From: a virus | Direction: 5' to 3' (one strand) | IMG/VR virus record: IMGVR_UViG_3300045993_000895 | Span: 1-60,124 of that record | DNA length: 60,124 nucleotides | Part shown: one piece after another, positions 24,434-33,856 of the stretch | How the letters are laid out: every line of letters begins with the position of its first letter | Position numbering within the stretch: position 1 is the stretch's first letter | Program-made: the position numbers and the translations under genes | The notes under the pieces: model-generated | Told to the model about the DNA's origin: nothing | What the model saw: the letters and a program-made list of their open reading frames with translations, nothing else | The model's database searches: none

Positions 24434-25576
24434 TCACGCGAAGTTGATGAGCGTCACGTCCGACCGCGGGACGTGGGCAAGCCCAAGCTGAAGGTCTTGC
24501 GCTGACGGCGCCGCCGGGCTCACGCCGAGGAGCACCTGGACATCGAGGAGGCCGAGCGAGCGGCCGAGGTCGAGCGCGATCTGGGCGATGACGGAGCGGT
24601 AGATCACATCGCCCGCCCCATACCTCTTCGAGCTTGCCTCGGCGGCGATGGCGGCCGCGATGGCGGAGCGGGCAGCGGCGGTGCTCGTCCCGGCCTGCCA
24701 CACGCACTGGAGCGTGACGGCGATGTCGTCGATGACCGTGCCGGCGACGATGACCGCGACGCCGCCTGCCCGCCACTGGTCGATGATCGCCTTCACCGAG
24801 TCGGTCATGGCGGTGTTCGAGTTGCCCTGGTCGTCGCCGACGTAGAGCATCACCTGTCGGCCCTGCTCGACGGCGGTCGCGCGGCGGACGGCCGGGATGG
24901 TCAGCGCCCCGTACTCGATCGCCGTGAGCGTCCCGCGGCGCTGGGCGGCTCCCCAGGAGTGGCAGCGGGCGAGGAGTTGGTCGTTCGTCTCCTTGTCGTT
25001 GCCGCCGGCGGCCGCCTGGGCGTTCGAGACGGTCAGCGAGGAGTCGAAGAGGGAGCCCTGGATCTGGGTGATCTTGCCAGCGCCGACGTTGCCCGAGACG
25101 CCGGAGGATGTCGCGACGACGAGGCCGGTCTTCGTGAGGTCGGTGCCGGAGAAGCCCACGTCGGCCTGGAGCGAGAAGGTGACCGAGATGCCGGTCGTCG
25201 GATCCTTCACCGAGGTGAAGCTCGTGCCGGACGGGACGACGCCGGAGCCCGCCGAGGTGTTCGGGCGGGTCAGGGTGATCGTCGCGCTCGCGGAGGTCGC
25301 CGGGTCGCGCGAGATCCGCAGGCGGTCGTAGGCGAGCTTGTCGAGGTCCGCGCCGTCAGGGATCGCGGCGGCGGTGTCGAAGAAGAGGCGCCGGTGATCC
25401 TCGACGAGCTTGTGGATGACCAACTCGCCCATCGCGGCCGCCGCGCCGATGAGGAGGTCGGACGCGGAGCCGTCGGCGAAGTCGGTGATCGGGTTCGCGG
25501 CCGAGAGCGACGCCTGCTGGACGCGGGCCTGCCCGGCGTTGAAGAGGTCGGTGAAGCTCGGGGTGTAGGTGCTCAT
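24434..25576 (-). CDS. Baseplate J-like protein
   Basis: 380 residues with the J-family pattern: PSFTDLFNAG near the start, SASDLLIGAAAAMGELV, the early LAYDRLRISRDPATSASATI, VVPSGTSFTS, then GNVGAGKITQI and NDQLLARCHSWGAAQRRGTL with AVRRATAVEQGRQVMLYV. It forms the wedge of contractile-tail baseplates. It overlaps the upstream gp25-like gene by four bases (ATGA) and precedes tail protein I, the conserved W-J-I order. Confidence 0.9.
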   Translation of the reverse strand: MSTYTPSFTDLFNAGQARVQQASLSAANPITDFADGSASDLLIGAAAAMGELVIHKLVEDHRRLFFDTAAAIPDGADLDKLAYDRLRISRDPATSASATITLTRPNTSAGSGVVPSGTSFTSVKDPTTGISVTFSLQADVGFSGTDLTKTGLVVATSSGVSGNVGAGKITQIQGSLFDSSLTVSNAQAAAGGNDKETNDQLLARCHSWGAAQRRGTLTAIEYGALTIPAVRRATAVEQGRQVMLYVGDDQGNSNTAMTDSVKAIIDQWRAGGVAVIVAGTVIDDIAVTLQCVWQAGTSTAAARSAIAAAIAAEASSKRYGAGDVIYRSVIAQIALDLGRSLGLLDVQVLLGVSPAAPSAQDLQLGLAHVPRSDVTLINFA

Positions 25577-25968
25577 GGGGCGACCCTCGCGACGACGGGG
25601 AGCGTGGTGCCGGCGGCAACGACCACGACGCTGACGACGAGGGCGTTGTCGCCGGTGACCGCGACGGAGACGCTCTGGACGAGCGCGATGCGCGGCTCCA
25701 GCGAGAGCACCTCGCGGACCCGCGCCTTAATCTTCTTGCCCACCATGTCGGTGACGGGCTTGTTCAGGAAGTCGCGCAGGCCGACCCCGTAGTCGGGCCG
25801 GTGGTAGATGTCGCCGGGCGAGGAGAGCAGGAGCCGCTCGATCGCCTGCCGCAGGTTCGCGAGCCCGGCCACCGTCGCGACGCCGCCGCGGCCGTCCGGG
25901 GCGAGGTCGGTCGATAGGTAGATGTCGCGCCCGAGGATGCGCTCTTCGGCGGAGACGGTCATGGTCAC
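25573..25968 (-). CDS. gp25/GpW-like baseplate wedge protein
   Basis: 131 residues. LRQAIERLLLSSPGDIYHRP followed by DYGVGLRDFLNKPV is the conserved core of the T4 gp25/P2 gpW lysozyme-like wedge family (R-x-R-P-x-Y-G-x-x-L-x-x-x-x). Length fits. It precedes baseplate J with an ATGA overlap. The family keeps the lysozyme-like name but generally acts structurally. Confidence 0.85.
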   Translation of the reverse strand: MTMTVSAEERILGRDIYLSTDLAPDGRGGVATVAGLANLRQAIERLLLSSPGDIYHRPDYGVGLRDFLNKPVTDMVGKKIKARVREVLSLEPRIALVQSVSVAVTGDNALVVSVVVVAAGTTLPVVARVAP

Positions 25969-25974
25969 CTCGGG

Positions 25975-28671
25975 CTACGGCAAGCGGATCACGTCTACTT
26001 CGAGGTCAACCCAGGACGCGGAGTCCACGGTTCGCGTCGCGACGACGGTCACCGCGGTCGGCGTCTTGGAGACGCGGGCGATGGCGAACCCGGTCAGCGC
26101 CGGGACGTAGACGCCGGTGCCCGGGTCGAACACGGTCGCGTCGTACTGGCCGACGACGTAGGCCACGGCGACGTAGCGGGAGCCGGGCACCGTGCCGCCG
26201 AGGGTGACGACGACGCTGCCGGTGCCCGACATCCTCACGAAGTACTGCGTGATCATGCTCGACATGACGAAGGAGCCGACCTGGAGGTTGCCGGGCGCCA
26301 CCTTGAGCGCGGCGCCGGCCTTGTCGAGCTTCGCTCCCGCCACGGGATCACCGACGCTCCAGCCGAGCCCGGGGTGGGCGGCGAGGTAGGCGGCGTCGGC
26401 CTCCTGGTAGTTGCTCGTCTTCAGTGCGTCGGCCTTGATCGCCGAGGCGGTGATCGCCCCGGCCGAAATCTCGCTCGCGATGAGGAGCTGCGAGCCCTTC
26501 GCGTCGATCCAGTTCGCCCCGGTCCACTGGTGCGACCAGAAGGTGGAGCGGTGCGGCAGCGACCCGATCTGCGGGTTGCCGTTCGCGTCCGGCGAGTGGC
26601 CCTTGCAGTTGGAGTCCGGGCAGGAGGTCACGGTGTCGGTGGAGAACCACACGTCGCCGACGCGCAGGGTGTAGCCGCCGGCGCCGTTCACCGGGGCCGT
26701 CGCCTGGAAGAACGTCGCCGTCTTCTTCGAGGCGAGGCCGTTCGCGGCGTCGGCGGTGCTCTGCGCGGTCACAATGAGCCCCTTCGCAGCCGAGGCGACG
26801 GCGTTCAGTAGCGCGGTCCGGGCGGCGTAGGCGTTCGCGAACACGTCGCGGAAGGCTTGGCCGGTGATCGTGATCGTGGCCGCGTTGACCCAGGTCGTCT
26901 CGTTGGTCGTGCCCCAGGTGAAGCCGAGGTTGCTCTGGAAGTAGCCGTAGAGCGACGTGACGGCGGCGTCGAGCGCCGAGTGGTCGATACCGTAGGTGTT
27001 GGCCTGCGCCTGGATGATCCAGTTGTTGCCGTAGAGATCCTTGAAGTCGAGAAGCGCCTGCTGCTTCTCCGCCCCCGGCGTGAGCTTGCCGTCCGACGCG
27101 ATGTCGGCGAGGGCCGCGTTGGCGTTCGCGGCCTGCGTCGCCGCAGCCGAGGCCGCGGCCTGCGCCGTCGCCGCGTTCGCGACCGCCGTGTTGGCCGTGC
27201 CCTGCGCGCCGTCCGCGAGGCTCTTGGCCTTCGCGGCGATGGCGTTCAGGAGCGTCGTGCGGGCCGCGTAGGCGTTGCCGAACTTGAGCCGGAAGGTCGG
27301 CCCGTCGATGTCCGTCGTCGTCGCCTGCCACGCGGCATCGTTCGTCCCGACGGTCAGGGAGAGCGTCCCGAGGTAGGTCGAGAGGGCCGAGAGCGCCGTG
27401 TCGTAGGCGGTCCGCGAGACGACGAAGGTGTCCGCCTGGGAGTCGGTTCCGGCCTGGGCGTCAAGGAGATCGTGGGCGTCGGAGAGCACGGCCCGCTTCT
27501 CGGCCGGCGTCAGCTTGCCGTCCGAGGAGATGTCCGCGAGCGCCGCGTTCGCCGTCGCTGCCGCGCTTGCCGCGCTCGACGCCGCCGCCGCCGCGCCGTC
27601 AGCTACGGTCTTGGCTGCGTCGGCCCGGCCCTTGATCGCCGTCGCGATGGCGTTGAGCAGCGCCGTGCGGGCGGAGTAGGCCGCCGTGAACTTCTCCCGG
27701 AAGACCGCCCCGTCGATGTTGTTCGTCGTCGTCTGCCACGCAAGCTCGTTCGAGCCGATCGCGAGGCCGAGGGTGCCGAAGTAGGCCAGGAGCGCGGTGA
27801 TCGCCGCGTCGTAGGCCGTGGTCGAGACGGAGACGGTTCCAGCCTGGGCGTCGATGCCGGCCTGGGCGTCGTAGAGGTCGTGGATGTCGCGGAGGACGGC
27901 GCTCTTTTCGTCGGGCGTGAGCTTGTTGTCGTTCGCGATGTCGGACAGGCTCGCGAGCGCCGTCGTGGCGTTCGAGGCCGCGGCGGCTGCCGCGCTGGCC
28001 GCCCCGTCTGCCGTGCCCTGCGCCGCGTTGGCGAGAACCTTCGCTGCCGTCGAGATCGCGTTCTCGATCGTGTCCCGGGCCCCGTAGGCGCCCGCGAAGG
28101 CGGCCCGGAAGACCGCGCCGTCGATGTCGGTCGTCGTCGCGGACCACGCCGCGTCGTTGACGCCGAGGTTCGAGCCGAGGCCGGCCATGTAGGTCTGGAG
28201 CGAGGAGATCGCGGCGTCGAAGGCGACGGTCGAGACGCCGAAGACGTTGGCCTCGGCGTCGATGGCCGCGTGCCCATCGACCAGTTCCTTGTAGTCGCGG
28301 AGCACCGCGCCCTTCTCGGCGGGCGTGAGCTTCGAGTCCGAGGCGATGTCGGCGAGTGCCGCGTTCGCGAGCGCCGCGTCGGCGGCGGCCTGCTGCGCCT
28401 GATAGTTCGCCAGGGCGACGGCCGACTGCGCCTCGGCGGCCGCGGTCGAGGCGGCGTTGATGGCGTCGGTCGCCGCGGCCGGCAGGGTGCCCTCTCCGCC
28501 CTGCGGAAGCGAGGGGGCGAGCGCGGTCGCGAAGGCGTAGGCGAAGGCCCGAAGCTGCGGGCCGGCGATGGCGTTGTCGGGCTGGGCGAGCAGGGACTCG
28601 TAGAGGGTCTTCGACAGGCCCGAGGTGCAGGCGGCGTTGCCTGGGTCGATGCCGAGGTTCAGAAGTCCCAT
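25975..28671 (-). CDS. Long tail-fibre or tip protein with four repeats
   Basis: 898 residues. Four copies of a roughly 130-residue module run from about residue 95 to 640, each with LADIASDxKLTPxEK, a YGV/VS-x-x-A-Y-D-x-A segment, WxxTTTDIDGxxFR and ARTxLLNAIAxxAK. Between modules are Ala-rich heptads (AAAASNATTALASL). This resembles the central repeats of phage tail-tip and host-specificity proteins. The N-terminus contains Ala-rich coiled coil. The C-terminal 200 residues are beta-rich, ending SASWVDLEVDVIRLP. It sits unusually between the spike and gp25-like genes. Confidence 0.75.
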   Translation of the reverse strand: MGLLNLGIDPGNAACTSGLSKTLYESLLAQPDNAIAGPQLRAFAYAFATALAPSLPQGGEGTLPAAATDAINAASTAAAEAQSAVALANYQAQQAAADAALANAALADIASDSKLTPAEKGAVLRDYKELVDGHAAIDAEANVFGVSTVAFDAAISSLQTYMAGLGSNLGVNDAAWSATTTDIDGAVFRAAFAGAYGARDTIENAISTAAKVLANAAQGTADGAASAAAAAASNATTALASLSDIANDNKLTPDEKSAVLRDIHDLYDAQAGIDAQAGTVSVSTTAYDAAITALLAYFGTLGLAIGSNELAWQTTTNNIDGAVFREKFTAAYSARTALLNAIATAIKGRADAAKTVADGAAAAASSAASAAATANAALADISSDGKLTPAEKRAVLSDAHDLLDAQAGTDSQADTFVVSRTAYDTALSALSTYLGTLSLTVGTNDAAWQATTTDIDGPTFRLKFGNAYAARTTLLNAIAAKAKSLADGAQGTANTAVANAATAQAAASAAATQAANANAALADIASDGKLTPGAEKQQALLDFKDLYGNNWIIQAQANTYGIDHSALDAAVTSLYGYFQSNLGFTWGTTNETTWVNAATITITGQAFRDVFANAYAARTALLNAVASAAKGLIVTAQSTADAANGLASKKTATFFQATAPVNGAGGYTLRVGDVWFSTDTVTSCPDSNCKGHSPDANGNPQIGSLPHRSTFWSHQWTGANWIDAKGSQLLIASEISAGAITASAIKADALKTSNYQEADAAYLAAHPGLGWSVGDPVAGAKLDKAGAALKVAPGNLQVGSFVMSSMITQYFVRMSGTGSVVVTLGGTVPGSRYVAVAYVVGQYDATVFDPGTGVYVPALTGFAIARVSKTPTAVTVVATRTVDSASWVDLEVDVIRLP

Positions 28672-28674
28672 CGA

Positions 28675-29331
28675 TCACCCCAGGAGGTTCGGGTTCGGCG
28701 TGCCGCCCTGCGCGGTGATGGTCCCGGCGAAGCCGCCGGCGATCACGGCGTCGCCGATGCGGGCGATGGGCGCCGAGCCGCCGTTCAGCGTGACCTTGCC
28801 GGTGCCGTCGCCGATCGTGACCTGCTTGGCGGTCACGGTCACCGAGTCGGCCGTGACCTCGACGGTGTTCGCCTTCGTGTCGATGACGATCGTGCTGCTC
28901 GGGGCGCCGGCGGGCCGGACGATGAGCCGGTGATCCTTCGCGAGCGAGAGGAGCAGCGTGTCCTGGGCCGGGGCGTCGTCGCCCTGGCCGGGAGGGCTTG
29001 CGTCCTCCTGCATGACGGCGAGGATGACGCCGATCGTCATGTCGGGCTCGACCTCGCCGCCGGGCCCCGGGACACCCTGGCTCGGGAAGGCGACGAGCAC
29101 CTCGGCGTCCACGTTCGGGAAGCTGTAGAGGCCGGAGCCGGGGCCGGAGTAGAGCGAACCCATCCGGGCGGTGATCTGCTGCCCCGTCTCCTCGATGACG
29201 GCATCGACCCAGAGGGCGACGTTCATCGGGTCGATGTAGGTCTTTCGCACCCGCGCGTAGGACAGCCAGGGGCGGCCGGCCGGGCGGCCGAAGATGCCGC
29301 AGAGGGCCGAGATGTCGATGTTGGAGTCCAT
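28675..29331 (-). CDS. Baseplate spike protein, gpV/gp45-like
   Basis: 218 residues. DAEVLVAFPSQG in the middle is the OB-fold signature of contractile-tail spikes. The C-terminal part has regularly alternating strands, IVIDTKANTVEVTADSVTV then TIGDGTGKVTLNG, as in the spike beta-helix, ending with a Gly-rich tip. It would form the membrane-piercing tip. The gene abuts the hub gene, as expected. Confidence 0.85.
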   Translation of the reverse strand: MDSNIDISALCGIFGRPAGRPWLSYARVRKTYIDPMNVALWVDAVIEETGQQITARMGSLYSGPGSGLYSFPNVDAEVLVAFPSQGVPGPGGEVEPDMTIGVILAVMQEDASPPGQGDDAPAQDTLLLSLAKDHRLIVRPAGAPSSTIVIDTKANTVEVTADSVTVTAKQVTIGDGTGKVTLNGGSAPIARIGDAVIAGGFAGTITAQGGTPNPNLLG

Positions 29332-29332
29332 G

Positions 29333-31072
29333 TCAGATCCCGGGCAGGCCGCTGGTGACGCCGGCGATGGCGCCGCCGAGGCCGGAGGCCGTCGAGAACG
29401 AGGAACCGGACGGGAGCAGGCTGTTGCCCGGCAGCGACGGCGCGGCGATCGGGAGCGAGGCGCCGCCGTCGAACCCGGGCTGCGCGGCTGCGGCCGCTGC
29501 CGGCTGAACCGCCGTCGGCTTCGCCTTCTTCAGCCCCTTGCCCGCGACCGGCGCCTGCTTCGGGACGAGCCCGCTGATGTCGATGTAGTTCACGCAGGTC
29601 CCGTGGAGCTTGTAGCCGTGCTCTGCGTCGAACTCGTGCGTCGCCCGGACGACCCGGAAGAGGCCGTAGGGCGCGATCTCGTCCCAGTGCTGCGCGAGCG
29701 CCTGGGCGACGTTCGGCAGGTAGCCGCGCGCCTTCAGCGCCTCGACCCGCTGCGGCACGCTCTTGCCGTCGAGGAGGCCGCGGAGGCTGTCCGTCTGGAA
29801 GTACACGGTGTCGCCGTTCCGCATCCGGGCGAGGTTCGCGACCGCCGCGCCGCCGGCGCCGGTGATCCCGGCGTGGCTCGCGACGCCCATCTCGCGCGTC
29901 TCGAACTCGATCTCCAACTCCGCCGTCGTCAACTCCTCGAAGATCCGGCGGGCGCACGCCTCCGCCTCCGCGTTCGAGGCGAGGCCGGGCACGAGGTACT
30001 GCTTCACGCTGACGGTCGATCCCGACGCGCTGTTGTCCGCCTGCCCGTTTGCCGCGGAGCCCTTCGAGTGGCTGCCGCCCGTGATCATGTGTCCCTCGGG
30101 CGGGAAGTAGCCCATCACGGTCTTGCGCCCGCCGGGCCGGTACGAGACGACCCGGACGTTCGGGGCCCTGAAGCGGCCGTAGTTCTTCTTGATGGTCAGG
30201 CTCGACAGGTTCTCGCCCCAGATCAGGTGCGGCGCCGCGGCGACCGCCGACGAACTGTCGGTGATGTTCCGCGGCGTCGTGATGACCAACTCGGTCTTGT
30301 CGATGTAGGCGACGAGGCCCAGCGACTCGGCCATCTCCTGGATCACGTCCCAGTAGGTGTGGTGCGCCCCGACGGCCGCGCCCTTCGCGGCGCCGCCGTG
30401 GAACTTGCCGTTCATCGAGGCTGCGCCATTCGCCGACCCGATCTTGCCGTTCGCTCCCTTGACCGGCGTCTTCACGCCGAGCCCGAGGAGGAGTTCGCCC
30501 ACGCCGTCCTCGATCTTCACCGAGACGGCGCCGGCCCCCGGCAGCCCGTGGCCGTGCGCCGGGTCGGAGCCGTGGATCATGTCGTCGAGAACGGTCGCGA
30601 GGTCGCCGGACCTCGGCGCGACGGCGCCTGGGTACTTCTTGTCGAGGAAGAGGGCGGTGAAGTCCCGGCCGTGGAACGTGATCATCTCCCCCTTGCTCTC
30701 GCTGAAGTGCCGGTCGGAGTGGTCGAGGAAGCCGACGAAGAGGCAGTCGTCGATGGCCGGCTGGTAGATCTTGTCCGGCGGCCGCTCCCCCATGAAGGCC
30801 GCGACCTCGATGGAGCGCACGGTCCGCGGGTCGAAGGGGAAGTCGCGACCGGAAAGCTCCAAGTCCTTGATCGTGTCGGCGGTTCGGATGTCGTTCGACT
30901 CGATGACGAGCTTGCGGGGCTGGAGGCCGGTCAGCGTCACGGAGTCGTTGGGGCTGGGCGGCGACTCCGCCACCCACCGCTCCGGGCCGTCGAGCCCCAG
31001 CGTGTCCACGCCGCGGGTGCCGCGCTCCCACCGGACGATCAGGTCGACGACGGCGGCAGGGTAGAAGGGCAT
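29333..31072 (-). CDS. Baseplate hub protein, gpD/gp27-like
   Basis: 579 residues. ITFHGRDFTALFLDKKYPG, YWDVIQEMAESLGLVAYIDK and WGENLSSLTIKKNYGRF follow the layout of late-control-D/gp27-type hubs: an N-terminal beta-barrel, a DFT-x-x-x-L motif, then a second barrel carrying an RVVSY-type strand. A Lys/Ala/Pro-rich linker (about 495-545) precedes a short tail. It directly precedes the spike gene and follows the LysM gene. Confidence 0.8.
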   Translation of the reverse strand: MPFYPAAVVDLIVRWERGTRGVDTLGLDGPERWVAESPPSPNDSVTLTGLQPRKLVIESNDIRTADTIKDLELSGRDFPFDPRTVRSIEVAAFMGERPPDKIYQPAIDDCLFVGFLDHSDRHFSESKGEMITFHGRDFTALFLDKKYPGAVAPRSGDLATVLDDMIHGSDPAHGHGLPGAGAVSVKIEDGVGELLLGLGVKTPVKGANGKIGSANGAASMNGKFHGGAAKGAAVGAHHTYWDVIQEMAESLGLVAYIDKTELVITTPRNITDSSSAVAAAPHLIWGENLSSLTIKKNYGRFRAPNVRVVSYRPGGRKTVMGYFPPEGHMITGGSHSKGSAANGQADNSASGSTVSVKQYLVPGLASNAEAEACARRIFEELTTAELEIEFETREMGVASHAGITGAGGAAVANLARMRNGDTVYFQTDSLRGLLDGKSVPQRVEALKARGYLPNVAQALAQHWDEIAPYGLFRVVRATHEFDAEHGYKLHGTCVNYIDISGLVPKQAPVAGKGLKKAKPTAVQPAAAAAAQPGFDGGASLPIAAPSLPGNSLLPSGSSFSTASGLGGAIAGVTSGLPGI

Positions 31073-31079
31073 CGGCGCC

Positions 31080-32204
31080 TCACCGCTGCGGGATGATCAG
31101 GATCGTGCCGGGGAGCAGGATGTCGTCGCCCAGGTCGTTCGCGTCGGCGATGCGCTGCCAGCCGATCGGGGTGCCGTAGTAGATGCGGGCGATGTTCGGC
31201 AGCGTCTCGCCGTCCCGGGAGATGTGGATCGGGTTCGTCCACTCGACCGGGGATAGCTGCGCGATCAGGTTCGTGGACATCGCCACGGTGTCCCGTGCCG
31301 CCGTGCCGATCTCGTTGCGCCAACCCTCCGCCGCGAAGGTTGCGCGCACGTCGTGGACGATGGCCGAGGCGTCGGCGTCGATGCTCTGGAGCGTGTTGGA
31401 CACGTCCGCCGCCCAGGAGCGAAGCTCGCCAACGACGCCGGTCGCGCGGGCGACGACGTGGACGGCCTCGTCGGCGACGTCCAGCGTGTCGCTGACGAGG
31501 TTCTCGACGGATGCGATGGCAGCCCGGCCGGCGTCGACGTAGGAGCCGGCGATGTCGACGAGCCCGGACACCGAGGAGAGCAGGCCGCGAGCGAAAGCGA
31601 GGCCGGGAATGGTGAACTTCGGCCGGCCGAGGGGAGCGTAGGGGTCGTACTCGTCTCCGACGATGCCCCAGAGGTCCACGATCTTGTTGCTCTGCTCCGT
31701 GACCACGAGGATGTTCGTGCGCGAGAACGCGACCGTCTTCGGAGGCTTGACGACCATCGCCGGCTGCTTGCCGGTCGGCAGGAACTCGACCTCGTACTCG
31801 ATCAACTCGGCGAGGTGGACGACGAACTTCGCCTTCGTCACGAGGCCGTCGAGGGTGATCGGGCCCCACTGGAGCATGACCGGGAAGCCGTCAGAGGCGA
31901 GCTTCCGCATCGACTCCATCATCGAGAGCGCGGTCTTCTGGCCGAGGATGTAGCGGTCGTCGAGGCGGCCCTTGAGGCTGATCGGGTCGCGGCGGGAGCC
32001 CAGGATCTGGACGGAGGCGTTCTCGTTGCCGGGGTAGTAGGTCGTCGAGACGCGGCTCTCGGAGGCGAGCGGCAACTCCTTCGGCATCGTCTGTTCGAGC
32101 GCCGAGAACTTCAGCCACTCCGTCCCGCCGTTGAGTTGCTCCAGCGAGAGTTGCCTGTCGGGCTGTTCATAGAGGCCGACCCGGCGGCCTTCGGCGAGGA
32201 ACAT
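31080..32204 (-). CDS. LysM-containing tail/baseplate protein
   Basis: 374 residues. The N-terminal part (1-150) resembles phage baseplate adaptor proteins (VLWMLEPAL-free, with SLKGRLDDRYILGQKTA and a FVVHLAELIEYEVEFLPTG strand). The middle is helical. The C-terminal 55 residues are a LysM-type domain (HISRDGETLPNIARIYYGTP, then LPGTILIIP), as in gp53/gpX-like proteins that fasten the tail to the baseplate. The ATG overlaps the tape-measure stop by one base, supporting the start. Confidence 0.7.
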   Translation of the reverse strand: MFLAEGRRVGLYEQPDRQLSLEQLNGGTEWLKFSALEQTMPKELPLASESRVSTTYYPGNENASVQILGSRRDPISLKGRLDDRYILGQKTALSMMESMRKLASDGFPVMLQWGPITLDGLVTKAKFVVHLAELIEYEVEFLPTGKQPAMVVKPPKTVAFSRTNILVVTEQSNKIVDLWGIVGDEYDPYAPLGRPKFTIPGLAFARGLLSSVSGLVDIAGSYVDAGRAAIASVENLVSDTLDVADEAVHVVARATGVVGELRSWAADVSNTLQSIDADASAIVHDVRATFAAEGWRNEIGTAARDTVAMSTNLIAQLSPVEWTNPIHISRDGETLPNIARIYYGTPIGWQRIADANDLGDDILLPGTILIIPQR

Positions 32205-33853
32205 CAGAAGCCCCCGACCGGCAGCGCCCGCCGTCCCTGCGTCGGCGCCTTCACGAACTCGGCGAGCTTCTTCGCCGTGATCGAGGCGAGTCGGTCGGGG
32301 TCGCGCACGTCGCGCACGTCCATCGTGATCTTGACGTTGACCTCGGCGGCCTTGCTCTGGTGCATCCGGGCCTCGGCCGGGTTATCGAGCATCTTCTTGA
32401 GCTTGGCGCGCTCCGCGATGAGGCCCGGGTCCGAGGCGGTGTGGTACTTGCCCCAGTACTGGTCGGCGACCTTCTGCGAGCCGACCTCCTTCGCGACCTT
32501 GTAGAGCGTGTCGGCATACTGGCCGGCGCCGTTCTTCTTGAAGAAGTCGTCGGTCGCGACCTCGTAGCGGTCGATGCCGGCTCCGAGGTGGCCCTTGGCG
32601 CCGATGGCGTAGGCGCCCTCGGTGAACTTGGCGGCCTTCGCCTTCTGCTCGGCGGCGATGCGCCCGATCCTCGCGTCGTCGCCGGCCATCTTCGCAAGCT
32701 CCTTGACGATGAGGCCGATCGCGACCACGGCAGCGGCAGCGGCCGCGGCGAGGGCGATCATCGGGGCTCCGGCGACGGCGAGGACTGCCGCGAACTCGCC
32801 GACCAGGGTGATGATGCCGGACAGGGCGGAGAAGCCGGCGTATGCCGCGCCGGCGGAGGCGATGACGGACATCACGCCTGTGATCGCCTCCCCGTTCTCG
32901 ACGACCCACTTGAGCGAGTCGACCATCAGCGAGAAGCCGCCCTTCGCGATCGCGCCGGCGGTCAGGGCGATCGAATCGATGGTGCCCTTGTTGCGCTCCA
33001 TCGACTCGTTCAGCTCGTTGACGGTGCTCTTCCAGAACTCGAATACCGACTCTCCGGCCGTGCGGCCGAGCAGCGCGAGATTCGACTCCAGCGTCGACGA
33101 CGCCGCCTCCCAGGACGTTTCTCCGGCCTTGATCATGCCGGAGAATCCGCCGAGCAACCGCGTCAGCGCAGGGATCCGATCCTGCGTTTTGATCTTGTTG
33201 AACTGCTCGAAGGTCATCCCTGCTTCGCGGATAATCCGGCCAATCGCCGGCGCCAGATTGGGCGAGATGCCGCGCGTCAGAACCTCGGAGACTTGGCGCC
33301 CGATCTGCGCCACGCCCTCCTTGCCCTCCGTCGTCAGGATCACCGGGACGAGCTTGGTGGTCAGGTTCACGATCTCTTCGCTGGTCGCGTGGGCTGCGCG
33401 TCCGGGGGCCATTAGCTGCTTGGCGACGCTGAAGTAGTCCTCGTTGGTGCCGACCTGGACCTTGGCCGCCTTCATCAACTCTTCGATGCGCTTCTCGGCG
33501 ATGACCTGCGACGCGGCGAACGACGCGCCGCCGGTGCCGGAGATGGACCCGGCGATACTCAGCTTGAGTTGCTCGAACTTCGACGACGCCTCGATGAGCG
33601 AGTGCGTCCACTCCTTCACTCGCTCGACAGCGAAGAAGCTGGCGGCCATCACGACCATGTTCTGGAACGCCGATCCCAGGCCCTTCGCGTGCTCAGCGGC
33701 GCCCTTCATCTCGTCGGCGGCCTTCTTGGCGGCGTGTCCCGCGGCCTCCGTCTGCTTCGCCGCTGCGTTGGCGCTGGCGACGATCTTCGCCATCTGGTCG
33801 GCGAAGAGGGCGGCGTTGGTGGCGAACTGGATGCTGACGGTGGTGGTAGCCAT
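32204..33853 (-). CDS. Tail tape measure protein
   Basis: 549 residues, mostly helical, with a hydrophobic Ala/Val-rich stretch at about 345-400 (GAPMIALAAAAAAAVVAIG), typical of tape-measure proteins. It follows the frameshifting chaperone gene, the conserved order. Tape length scales with tail length. At about 0.15 nm per residue this implies a short tail of about 80 nm, using a textbook ratio. No lytic domain is seen. Confidence 0.85.
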   Translation of the reverse strand: MATTTVSIQFATNAALFADQMAKIVASANAAAKQTEAAGHAAKKAADEMKGAAEHAKGLGSAFQNMVVMAASFFAVERVKEWTHSLIEASSKFEQLKLSIAGSISGTGGASFAASQVIAEKRIEELMKAAKVQVGTNEDYFSVAKQLMAPGRAAHATSEEIVNLTTKLVPVILTTEGKEGVAQIGRQVSEVLTRGISPNLAPAIGRIIREAGMTFEQFNKIKTQDRIPALTRLLGGFSGMIKAGETSWEAASSTLESNLALLGRTAGESVFEFWKSTVNELNESMERNKGTIDSIALTAGAIAKGGFSLMVDSLKWVVENGEAITGVMSVIASAGAAYAGFSALSGIITLVGEFAAVLAVAGAPMIALAAAAAAAVVAIGLIVKELAKMAGDDARIGRIAAEQKAKAAKFTEGAYAIGAKGHLGAGIDRYEVATDDFFKKNGAGQYADTLYKVAKEVGSQKVADQYWGKYHTASDPGLIAERAKLKKMLDNPAEARMHQSKAAEVNVKITMDVRDVRDPDRLASITAKKLAEFVKAPTQGRRALPVGGF

Positions 33854-33856
33854 CGG

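Noticed and set aside
26857-29358. 833-codon plus-strand ORF over tail genes
   Set aside because: Antisense to recognised tail-tip and spike genes; Arg/Val/Gly-rich shadow.
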